Positions 48,851 through 58,141 of a stretch of DNA of 64,000 nucleotides are shown one piece after another; within the stretch, counting starts at the first letter, position 1; every line of letters begins with the position of its first letter. The position numbers were made by a program, and so were the translations under genes. Origin of the DNA: Erigeron canadensis (Eukaryota; Streptophyta; Magnoliopsida; Asterales; Asteraceae); contig NC_057768.1 of the NCBI RefSeq assembly GCF_010389155.1, forward strand, positions 43,689,633-43,753,632, in the 5' to 3' direction. The notes below the pieces were generated by a model, which was not told where the DNA came from, made no database searches, and saw only the letters and a list, made by a program, of their open reading frames with translations.

Positions 48851-50338
48851 GTTAAGTGACATTTCTTTATTGCTTCTTCCATGTCAGTGTTGCGAGTTTG
48901 AATCTTGCTGTTTTTTTTTATTGATTAACTCTTTTCTTTTTAGCCATTTTTACTTAATAATTTATCTTTTTTCATTTGAATAACTTATTCTTTTTGAAAT
49001 CATATATATAATATTTTCTTGTTTTAACTCTTTTACCACCAGCGAAAAAAGGTTATATGTTGCCAATAAACTTTCCCCAGGTGGCAAAGAGACCAACCCT
49101 TGGAACATACTACAATCTACAGCCCTAGGTGGCGAAGAGCGGATATCGAGGTGCAAAACCTTCCCGTTGATGTGAACTTACCAAAGTAAAGTTTGATATA
49201 AACGACCAGGATCACAATTTACACCAGAAGAAGCTACAACCCAATTATGAAGTACATCAACAGATGTTACAATATTACGTAGATGACTGATGTTACAATA
49301 TTACGTAGATGGCTTTTGGCTGGTACAAGCACTTGATTATCCACTTTGACTAAACGTAATTGACCTAATTCTTTAGTGCTTTTTAAAAAAAATTTTTGTT
49401 GTTATTTACACAAAAATTTTTAATCTTAGACATTTTTACAACTGAGTTTTATTTTAAATTGTAAAGACAAAGGAATCGTTTTCACTTTCAAACAAAAGTT
49501 CTAATTTTTATTTTTTAAAATGACACCATATGTTATTTCTAGTTTTAACTCTTACGTACAATTCTCTAATCCCCCTACATTGCTCGAGTGATGTTACTCA
49601 AATTGTTTGCAGACATAATGATCAGAGCACCAAATCATATCCTCTACAAGCTTCGTTCTTAATTTTATGCGTGAATTTGACTTTCTCACCCTCTATAGAA
49701 TGATGTAGCTTCAACAGCAGCTCTGTCTCAAGATATTTCAATGCAACTCCACTGTTAAAAGTAAAAATTGTTTTGCATTCCCCTATTGATCTTACATGCA
49801 TGTATTCAGAAATTTAGACGTACTATGTCTTATCTTATTCAGTTTTCTTGTAATATCACAGTATTCTTCTTAAACTGAATAACATGTTTTTCCTATTCGA
49901 AAATGCAACCCATAAGTGTGGAGACAAAGAATTAACTGTATATCTTTAAACTTCAAGCTGCATAGATTTGAATTGAACCCAACAAAATATCATTGTCCAA
50001 TCGGTTAATTTAATAACTTCATGGAATGAGTAAATATCATACATGTCTTTACTATCTCTATTTTTGTATTCTCATGTCTCGATCTGGAATTAAATTTTGT
50101 TAGCCAAGTTGTAAGATGACAATATATGTTTGTTTTATACTCGTATATCTTTAAGAAACAGTATTCTGAGAGTCAAAAGAATAATAACAACACAATTAGT
50201 TTTGATGCTTCTGTCTACTCTGCAGTATCATTAATTCATAGAAATTGGAATATGTTTGAACAGGTAAATAATGAATCCTATGACATTAACTGTTTGTAAA
50301 TGCAAAAGTTAATACGCTACGACCGCGATTCACTGAAG
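48851..50338. other. Intergenic DNA and 3' flank of DUF2828 copy 1
   Basis: A 25-bp tandem repeat (GATGTTACAATATTACGTAG twice) lies at about 49263-49311. The last part, from about 50185, is homologous to the 3' flank of DUF2828 copy 3 (ACAATTAGTTTTGATGC, TTGGAATATGTYTSAACAGGTA, TATGACATTAAC), so it belongs to the duplicated unit. Confidence 0.6.
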
Positions 50339-52228
50339 CTAATCAACCACTACCAGTTTCTCGTACTCCTCCTCTGAAATGGCTTTGTCCATCACGTCCT
50401 CGGGGTTTATGGTTTTAGTCTCTACTTGTTCCTTGACATTCTCATCAGGGTTTATCTCTTTTTCTTGGTCCACCTTGACATCCTCCTCAAGGTTTAAGTC
50501 TCCCTCTTCCAGAAACAACTTCAACAGATTCTTTGAAAACCCGCTAACAAGGGCCACCCCTTTCTCCTGCGCTGTCACCGGAGTACTCTGTGTGTCTCTA
50601 AGATTCCAAAACACTATCTCTGGCACCGCTCCTCCGTATCCTTTCTCTGTAAACTTCCTTTTAATTGCTTGATAATCTGTCTCCCAAGGATTTAGTGAAG
50701 CTTGGTCAAATTCCATGTCACTAAATACAAACACCCTCTTGATCATCTGACTTTCTGTTAATCCTGCGTTCGTTGCCACTTCAAGAATCAGATCAAACAC
50801 CTTCTGGAAATCAGTGTTAAGATCCCAGGCCATGTTTTTCACGAACTTAACCTTTGATCTTAGATCATCTCCTTCCACCATCTGCAGCTCCGGTTTTTCA
50901 CTAAACGTGATAAGCTTCCCTTTCCATGGCTCCTCGCTTAGTTCAGAAACAAGTACTCCAAGAGCCACAGAAACTTGAATAGCAACCCCTTTATTCCAAC
51001 TCATGCTCCCCGAAACATCACATATCGCCAAGCAGTTGTTCAACTTTCCTTTCTTTGCCATATCGTCCACCATACTTTTCCACTGAAGCTCTGCCACCCG
51101 ACCACCATCGCGATGGTTCAAACCTGAAATGATCTTGTGTGGTAGCAGTGTACCAGCTTTCATCTTGGCCTTACCCAAACTCACATTATCAAGATACTCT
51201 TCAAACCTCAATTTATCGTGCTCTAGAAACTTGTTCTTGTAGAGCTCCGTTGCTAGTGAAGCTACTCTATTATATGGGATCAAGTCCCATTGATTCTTTT
51301 GCATGTAAACCTCTGGTAGCTCCAATGCTTTTCGAAGAGGCACCAAAACTTGCTTCCTTATCCGGTCACGAACACGATAAGCATAATGTTCTTCTTCCAC
51401 ACCCTCATATTCTGGGTACTCTTCCCGTGGGAACACTTTCTTTGCGATGCTTTCGCATAGCAAAGTTGATCTGTCGTACGCTGAGTTTACGGATGGACAC
51501 CACTTGGCAGCAAAACTTATTTCTCTCAACCTCCCTTCTGCCAACAACTTGATATCAGATCGCATACGCTCAGCAAAAAGATCTGAAACACGCTCGTGTA
51601 ACATCTTGTAATCCGGATCACTGTGATACCGTTCTATAGCTTTCGTAGCCATCGTCACCCTCTTCTCTTTTCTAAGCTTGCTTGCATTTGACTTAACCAT
51701 CTCCATCTTCTTCATCTCTTCCATAATCCTCATTTCTCTTGGCACATTTTTCTTATTTGCATCTGAATCATCCCTGCTTTTGGTTCGATATTTTAAGCGT
51801 CTCAGTCGAGCTTCTGTTTTTCTCTTATGCTCCTTCGATTCCTTTTCCCGAACGTCAAGTCCTTCTAGAAGTCGAAATAGTATCTCTGGCAAGTCTTTAA
51901 AATACCCAAATTTCGCCAAAGAAGCCACATTGCAGGCAAGAGTTTGGGGATGGTTTTTATGAAGCCATAAAGCCGAGGTATAATACCCTTCTTTATCTGA
52001 TTTTCCCGTCCCTCGAACCCCACGAAGATTGCAGATTAGTTTCAAAGTTTTCAACGGGTCGTGGTCCCATGATCGTTTCAGGCGTTGGGAACTGTCGGGG
52101 ACAACATGGAAAAAGAAATCGAGACAAGGGTTGGCGGTTGTGAGATAGGTAGGAGACATGTTTTCGGTGTAACCCATCATGGGCGGTGGTGGATTTTGGA
52201 TGCTAGTGGAGTTAAAGCTTGAGACCAT
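50339..52228 (-). CDS. DUF2828 / vWA-domain protein, tandem copy 1 (N-terminally shortened)
   Basis: Uncharacterised conserved plant protein (UCP015417/DUF2828 type), 629 aa, intronless. The conserved N-terminal block runs NPCLDFFFHVVPD..LKLICNLRGVRGTGKSDKEGY..LPEILFRLLEG. A basic, charged linker follows, then the helical part, then a C-terminal von Willebrand A domain with MIDAS residues DVSGSMS at about 404-410 and FSDMEFDQAS later. A metal-dependent binding role is inferred from the vWA fold; no enzyme activity is known to me. This copy has three extra residues after the MIDAS loop and an acidic, Glu-rich insert of about 28 residues near the C-terminus. Its start is the Met equivalent to residue 40 or so of copies 2 and 3: the upstream coding sequence is still readable but has lost its ATG and has a stop. 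It may be a shortened but working gene or a pseudogene in decay. Confidence 0.85.
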   Translation of the reverse strand: MVSSFNSTSIQNPPPPMMGYTENMSPTYLTTANPCLDFFFHVVPDSSQRLKRSWDHDPLKTLKLICNLRGVRGTGKSDKEGYYTSALWLHKNHPQTLACNVASLAKFGYFKDLPEILFRLLEGLDVREKESKEHKRKTEARLRRLKYRTKSRDDSDANKKNVPREMRIMEEMKKMEMVKSNASKLRKEKRVTMATKAIERYHSDPDYKMLHERVSDLFAERMRSDIKLLAEGRLREISFAAKWCPSVNSAYDRSTLLCESIAKKVFPREEYPEYEGVEEEHYAYRVRDRIRKQVLVPLRKALELPEVYMQKNQWDLIPYNRVASLATELYKNKFLEHDKLRFEEYLDNVSLGKAKMKAGTLLPHKIISGLNHRDGGRVAELQWKSMVDDMAKKGKLNNCLAICDVSGSMSWNKGVAIQVSVALGVLVSELSEEPWKGKLITFSEKPELQMVEGDDLRSKVKFVKNMAWDLNTDFQKVFDLILEVATNAGLTESQMIKRVFVFSDMEFDQASLNPWETDYQAIKRKFTEKGYGGAVPEIVFWNLRDTQSTPVTAQEKGVALVSGFSKNLLKLFLEEGDLNLEEDVKVDQEKEINPDENVKEQVETKTINPEDVMDKAISEEEYEKLVVVD

Positions 52229-52345
52229 TGCATCAATGAATGGGTTGCAGTGGGAGGGAGAAGGCGGTGGGGGAATGATGTCATGAGTTTTGGGTCAGAA
52301 AAGGTAGATCTCCGGTGGACCAAGGAGAGTCGATGAGGTAGCCAC
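52229..52345 (-). pseudogene. Relic of the lost N-terminus of DUF2828 copy 1
   Basis: In frame with copy 1, the minus strand codes VATSSTLLGPPEIYLF, stop, PKTHDIIPPPP.. NPFIDA, homologous to the first 40 residues of copies 2 and 3 (..LIGPPEIYHSQSKTSVPPP..HPFIDA). The ancestral ATG is GTG at 52345-52343 and a TGA lies at 52297-52295. Confidence 0.85.
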
Positions 52346-53039
52346 TGATGATGATATGGAGTAACTTCTTTTGGGTCTTATGAATTTCCAAGGCCTGTGC
52401 CTAAATAAAGTATAAGCCCTAGTAGGAAATTAAGCCATACAAGAAAACTCACAATCCGAATATGTATATATCCAATCCAGAACATATATAGATTGTTATA
52501 AGTGGAGTAAAAAGTAACAACTATATATATGCACATATAGGGTTGTTGGTTCATCTCACAAAGTTCACACAATTAATATTTACTGTGAAATCAAATAAAC
52601 AAATGTTCCAACACAATTGAAGGATCCAAACAGAGTACAAAGCATAATTAAGTAACTGATGAATGACATTAATTGTACCTGGCTGATTGTACTGATGATT
52701 TCGCAGATAATAAGTAGAATGCCATTAATCCCCCTTTCTTGCTTCTTTTGATATTTTACAAAATCACGTACTGCTTATTAGCTTCTGGATCAGTACCCCG
52801 AAACATAGTATAAATTTTTGGATAGGCCTTTCCAGGATTCTGGCCCCCCATATTTATTTATTTATTTTTTTAATTTTATTTTTAATAATTACTTGGGGAA
52901 TACGTTTAAGTTTTTATCTCAATATATTATCTTAGTCTGAATTGCAGCAACGGTCCCTGTGGTTTGGTCGTTTGCACCAACAGTCCTGACTTTTTAAAAA
53001 ATATGAATTAGTGGTTGCCAAACTTTGACTGTTACAGAA
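52346..53039. other. Upstream region of DUF2828 copy 1
   Basis: TTACTTGGGGAATAC at about 52889-52904 matches a sequence about 90 bp upstream of the ATG of copy 3 (near 62708). Here it is about 550 bp from the relic start, so roughly 450 bp may have been inserted between. GGTCCCTGTGGTTTGGTCG at about 52951 is typical of plant LTR-type repeats. Confidence 0.45.
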
Positions 53040-53520
53040 CCTACTCTCCATGAAGCTCTTTGACCAACTCAATGAGCTAGCCCAAGAGATCATCTTACAA
53101 GCCACTTCGCAGTCTACGGAACATGTTGAAAGCGGTGTTATCTAACCTGGTATGGTTGTGATATTCAAACCATCCTGCCCACCAAATTTAAGTCGGTTGA
53201 CCAGGAGGCCCGTTGGAATTAAGCACTACATTGTGAAAGTGTTTTGATTAATGTCACAAACCTTATTGTCAAGGATCACAAGTGTACGTGGTCATGTTTC
53301 ATTCAACTACAAAGATGACATTGCTACAGTTTCTTCGAATCATAGGTCATTATCACAAACCATCCGGGCCAGAGACTGGAGATGATTATGCTCCAGTTCT
53401 TGACTGTCACTCAACCCACATTGCTATCAAGTTTAGAGAGATTTTGAGGCAAGGAACTAGAGAAGGAACCCGACCAGGTTATTATAATTGGATAATGGTG
53501 ATGATGGCAGGTTAAGATTA
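53040..53520 (+). pseudogene. EF-1alpha (eEF1A) pseudogene fragment
   Basis: Decayed coding sequence for domain 2 and part of domain 3 of translation elongation factor 1-alpha. Recognisable pieces in order: GAAGCTCT..GACCAACTCAATGAGC (LEALDQINE), GGTATGGTTGTGA (GMVV), AAGTCGGTTGA (KSVE), GTCAAGGATCACAAG, then ACCATCCGGGCCAG (NHPGQ), and YAPVLDCHSTHIAIKF, ending near GAAGGAACCC and GGTTAAGAT. Several indels and stops break the frame, and the ends of the protein are missing. No intron is seen, so it may be a processed copy, but the gaps prevent certainty. Confidence 0.85.
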
Positions 53521-56086
53521 GAGGTGGTAAGATGTATGGATCGAATCGGGTTGGACGGTGGGTCAAAACGGGTCCATGTCAAAATGGTTTCTGGTCAACA
53601 TGTGTAAATTTTGAAAACAGGTCAAAAGGATCCAAGTCAAAACGAGCATTCAAGATATTTACAAAATGATTTAAATTTAATGCTATATTTTAATAAAAAA
53701 GCAGAAAACAATAGTAAATTCCTAATCACATTTTGAAATTTGAATAGAGCTTGTCTTGGGTTCTAAATGAACAAGCAGAAGACTTGGAGCATTGGAGGTA
53801 ACTATTCAGCTCAACCTATATACTTGAAATCTGAATCAAACCATGGTAGATAGTTAGATATGTTTGTTGTGGACATGTGTTAGGAATATAGTTTTCCTAT
53901 TAATATGCTGGAACAGAAGTGCAAATATCAGTCCAAAATACATACCTTTGGTCAATTCATACATCTTTATAACTCACTGAGTGAAGGAATATAGCTTTGC
54001 AACAAGTTGGTATTACCTTGTGATAATGGTGCTTTCTTATGGCTTTAAAAGTTTTGTACCTGCATTTGTAATTATCATGAAATGGGTTGATGTTGTATGG
54101 TTTACCCAATGCATACTTAGCCATCTGTTTATTTTATGGTCAGCTATGAAATTTTGACTTTCCACCAAGATACACTTGCTAGATACCTTGCAAAAATTTT
54201 TAAATGTGCTTACTGTAAAACTCAAAGACTATATTTAACGTCTGTTTTTTAACATGTGAATACAAGATTAATGGTCATGGAATTCCAAGTGTTTGGGATG
54301 ACATTGTTGAATGGTTTGTTCACACTAGTTACCAAGTGTCCCAAGACTGTATGGAATGTTGCTTAAAGATTATGGTTGGCTGTAATGTTTACTTGTTCAA
54401 AGGTTAACGTTGTCCTAATGATGTATGGAATAGCAGACTTTTCAAACATATTAGTACACCAAGGAGAAACTAAGGGACAAGATTCTAGAAACTATAAAGC
54501 TTAAACCGCGCTTAAAGTGAAGTCTAATCATTGCAAAGCCGATCAAGAGTTAAAAATAAAAAGGGAGATGGAATAAATGAATAATGTATGCAATGTGATC
54601 AGATGCAAGTGACTTGAAGATACCAGAATGCTGATGAAGATTATTTGTTGCAGCTACGTTGTGTATTTTGTATTAGTTGTCAATATTCGTTCATAGGTTA
54701 ACACTAGTAGGGATGGGATTTGTCTGTGCCCCGAGTTAACTTGTATACATGTAATAATCTATGTTTACTTAACCTGTGCCCTCGAAGCACATGGTAGTGT
54801 ATATTTAATATATATCGAGTTAAATGATTGTATACTAACATTTGACTAGAGATAGTTGTCTGTTTTCAAAAAAAGAAAAGAAAAGTGGGTGTTGATCCCC
54901 CCAAACCTGAGAACTGAAAATAATGTACGTACCTCCATGGGCCATGGCCAGTTAGTTGTTGTCAAGATCGACTTTTGTACCATAAAATGTGATATCATGT
55001 TAAACCTGGCCCAACCCGCTTTGACCTGTAGACTCATTTTCCTGAAATGACCCGTTTTCACCATACACGTTTAGACCCGCACCCATTACCCATAGCCGCC
55101 CATTTTGCCAGGCCTATTAATCATGGTCACGTAGGCGACAAAGGAGGGGTTGGTGGTGCCATGCCCAGTCAAAGATTTTCTGAGGTTTATATAATATGGC
55201 ACTATGACCCTTCCAATGAGACAAAAAAAATTCGCTCCGCCACCTCATCGCCAGTTCATTAAGATCAACTTTTGTAGCATACAATGTGATATTATGGTAC
55301 TACGTTAGGGATAATCATAATCAACACCCACATTTCTCTCTTTGTTCATCTGTTGGCCTCTCCGTGTCTGGCTAGACCTATGGCCAGTGACAAGCTACCC
55401 CCTCTACCTACAAACATGTAGAATTTTACCATGTCTGCTTTCACATAATAAATAATCTTTTTTTAAAAAACTGCATACCAACCATTTGATACTTTGCCCA
55501 TTAGAACTTGCAACCCATAATGTGCAGAGCCATTTTGATTTTGGAGTGAACTCGAAGAGACCTACCTATTTTACAATTGCATGCTTTCACATACTGTACA
55601 TAATATCAGATACAATCTGTCATTCAAATAATTATGTTGGTTCTTATTATATATGTGAGCCCAAATAATAAAACTTGTATATTAGCATGTTGATCGTGCA
55701 TTAGACAATTTTGTTCCTTGTTATTGTACATGACCTCTTTCGTTATTATTTTTACATCTCTTGTTCTTACGGATCAGGAATTGTTGTATTGCAAGGATAA
55801 CTAATGCTGCAGTCTTGTTAGGACACTTCAAATAAGCCTCTTATATAGAGGCAGATGCTTGTTGTTATGATGGGAACTATTGCATACTTTAGTTGATTCC
55901 AATGTATGTTAATACCATTATATATGCATATTCTACTAATCCATGTAACATTTCACACGAATCAGGATATATATTGGATATATCAGCAAAGAAACAAAAA
56001 AACACACAGACATGGTTTTTATAATTATAGTTCATTCATACTTAATCTGCTGATTATAATACAATTACTAGATCAATACATATACA
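53521..56086. other. Intergenic DNA between DUF2828 copies 1 and 2
   Basis: GGGTCAAAACGGGTC-type sequence (53555-53640) and CCAACCCGCTTTGACC..CCCGCACCCATTACCC (55005-55090) look like decayed hAT-type repeats. From about 55460 on, CTGCATACCAACCATTTGATACTTTGCCC and later GATGGGAACTATTGCATAC are shared with the 3' flank of copy 3 (60150-60500), showing that the duplicated unit includes this flank. Confidence 0.6.
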
Positions 56087-58141
56087 TTAATCAACCACCA
56101 CCAGTTTCTGGTACTCCTTCCCGGAAATAGCACTGTCCATGACACCCTCAGGGTTCAAGTTCCTTGCTCCTTCCATGAACAAGGTCATCAGATTCTTTGA
56201 AAACCCGCTGACAAGCGTCACCCCTTCCTGCTTCCTTGTCACCGGAGTACTATGTGAGTCTCTAAGATTCCAAAACACTATCTCTGGCACCGCTCCTCCA
56301 TACCCTTTCTGTGTAAACTTCCTCTGAATCGCTTGATAATCCGTTTCCCAAGGAGTCCGTGAAGCTTGGTCAAATTCCATGTCACTAAATACAAACAACC
56401 TCTTGATCATCTCATCTTCCCTTAATTTTCCTTTCGACGCCACTTCAAGAATCAGATCAAACACCTTCTGGAAATTAGTGTTCATCCCCCATTCCATCCT
56501 TTTCACGAATGCAACCTTGGATCTCAGATCATCTCCTTCCACCATCTGCAGCTCTGGGTTTGCACTAAATGTAATAAGCTTTCCTTTCCACGGCTCCTCG
56601 CTTAATTCAGAAACAAGAATTCCAAGAGCCACAGAAACCTGCATGGGAATCCCAGACATGCTACCCGAAACATCACATATGGCCATGCAGTTGTTCAACT
56701 TTCCTTTCTTTGCCATATCGTCCACCATTCTTTTCCATTGAAGCTCTGCCACCTCACCACCGTCGCCATCTTCCAGAGACTCTATGATGTCGTATGGTAG
56801 CAATGCACCCGCTGTGATCTTGGCCTTACCCGACCTCACATTCTCAAGGAACTCTTCAAACCTTGGTCCATCGTGCTTTCGAAACTGCTCTTTGCGCCAC
56901 TTCATGGCTACTGACGCTACTCTGTTATATGGGATCGAGCTCCATTGATTCTTTCCTATGTAAACCTCCGGAAGCTCCAGAGCTTTTCGTAGAGGCACCA
57001 AAATTTGCTTCCTTAGCCTATCACGGACACGATAAGCATAATGTGCTTCTTCTACGCCCTCATATTCCGAGTACTCTTGTCTAGGGAAGACTTTTTTTGC
57101 AATGCTTTCGCATAACAAAGTTGACTTGTCAAAAGATGAATCTATTAAAGGACACCATTTGGCAGCAAGACTGATTTTTCTCAAATTTCCTTCTTCCAAA
57201 AACTTGATGTCAGATCTCAGAAGTCCAGCGAATAGATCCGAGACACGGTCGTGTAAGAACTTGAAATCTGGGTCAGCGTTATACCGTCGGATAAGCTTTG
57301 TAGCCATCTTGATCTTCTTGTCTTTTCTGATCTTGCTTGCTGTTGACTTCTGGGTCTCCACTTTCATCATCTCCTGCATAATCCTTACCTCTTGTGGCAC
57401 TCTCCTCTTTGCACTCCGATACTTATTCGCTATTTTGTGATACCTTGGACGGCGCGGTTTTGATGAGGTTCTCAGCCCACTACGTATTCTTATTTGATAC
57501 CTGGGGCGGCGCCAATGTACCCCTCGTCTAGTACGTTTTTGCTCCCGCGGATCTACCCATTTATTTCGTTTTAGATGCCTCCTCCGATTTTCGGATCGTT
57601 GCATACGTTCCTCTTTTGCTTTTTGTCGAACATCAGCTCCTTCTAAAAGTCGATACAGTATCTCTGGCAAGTCCTTAAAATACCCAAACTCCGCCAAAGA
57701 ATCCACATTGCAGGCGAGAGTTTTTGGATGGTTTTTATGGAGCCACAAAGCCGAGGTATAGTACCCTTCTTTATCTGATTTTCCCGTCCCTCGAACCCCG
57801 CGAAGATTGCAAATCAGTTTCAAAGTTTTCAACGGGTCGTGGTCCCATGATTCTTTCAGGCGTTGGGTTATAGATTCGGGTGGAGTGTCGGGGACAACAT
57901 GGAAGAAGAAATCGAGACAAGGGTTGCCGGTTGAGAGATACGTAGCAGACATGTTTTCGGTGTAACCCATCATGGGCGGCGGTGTATTGGGGGAGTAGGT
58001 GGCGATGGAGTTGAAGTTGGAGACCATGGCATCGATGAATGGATGGGAAACGACGGTTGAAGGCGGTGGGACGGAGGTTTTGGATTGGGAATGGTAGATT
58101 TCCGGTGGACCAATGAGGGTTGGGGTATTAGCGGGTGCCAT
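56087..58141 (-). CDS. DUF2828 / vWA-domain protein, tandem copy 2
   Basis: Intronless, 684 aa. N-terminus MAPANTPTLIGPPEIYHSQS is proline-rich, then the DUF2828 block (NPCLDFFFHVVPDTPPESITQRL..TLKLICNLRGVRGTGKSDKEG), the helical region and a C-terminal vWA domain with MIDAS DVSGSMS at about 490-496. It differs from copies 1 and 3 by an Arg-rich insert of about 45 residues at roughly 200-250, containing two related segments (RRPRYQIRIRSG and RRPRYHKIANK), which could act as a nuclear-localisation or nucleic-acid-binding patch (inferred). The two-part architecture, a helical domain plus vWA, recalls TROVE/Ro60 proteins; homology is not shown here. Full-length and free of stops. Arabidopsis has relatives, including one next to JAZ10 as I remember. 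Confidence 0.9.
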   Translation of the reverse strand: MAPANTPTLIGPPEIYHSQSKTSVPPPSTVVSHPFIDAMVSNFNSIATYSPNTPPPMMGYTENMSATYLSTGNPCLDFFFHVVPDTPPESITQRLKESWDHDPLKTLKLICNLRGVRGTGKSDKEGYYTSALWLHKNHPKTLACNVDSLAEFGYFKDLPEILYRLLEGADVRQKAKEERMQRSENRRRHLKRNKWVDPREQKRTRRGVHWRRPRYQIRIRSGLRTSSKPRRPRYHKIANKYRSAKRRVPQEVRIMQEMMKVETQKSTASKIRKDKKIKMATKLIRRYNADPDFKFLHDRVSDLFAGLLRSDIKFLEEGNLRKISLAAKWCPLIDSSFDKSTLLCESIAKKVFPRQEYSEYEGVEEAHYAYRVRDRLRKQILVPLRKALELPEVYIGKNQWSSIPYNRVASVAMKWRKEQFRKHDGPRFEEFLENVRSGKAKITAGALLPYDIIESLEDGDGGEVAELQWKRMVDDMAKKGKLNNCMAICDVSGSMSGIPMQVSVALGILVSELSEEPWKGKLITFSANPELQMVEGDDLRSKVAFVKRMEWGMNTNFQKVFDLILEVASKGKLREDEMIKRLFVFSDMEFDQASRTPWETDYQAIQRKFTQKGYGGAVPEIVFWNLRDSHSTPVTRKQEGVTLVSGFSKNLMTLFMEGARNLNPEGVMDSAISGKEYQKLVVVD

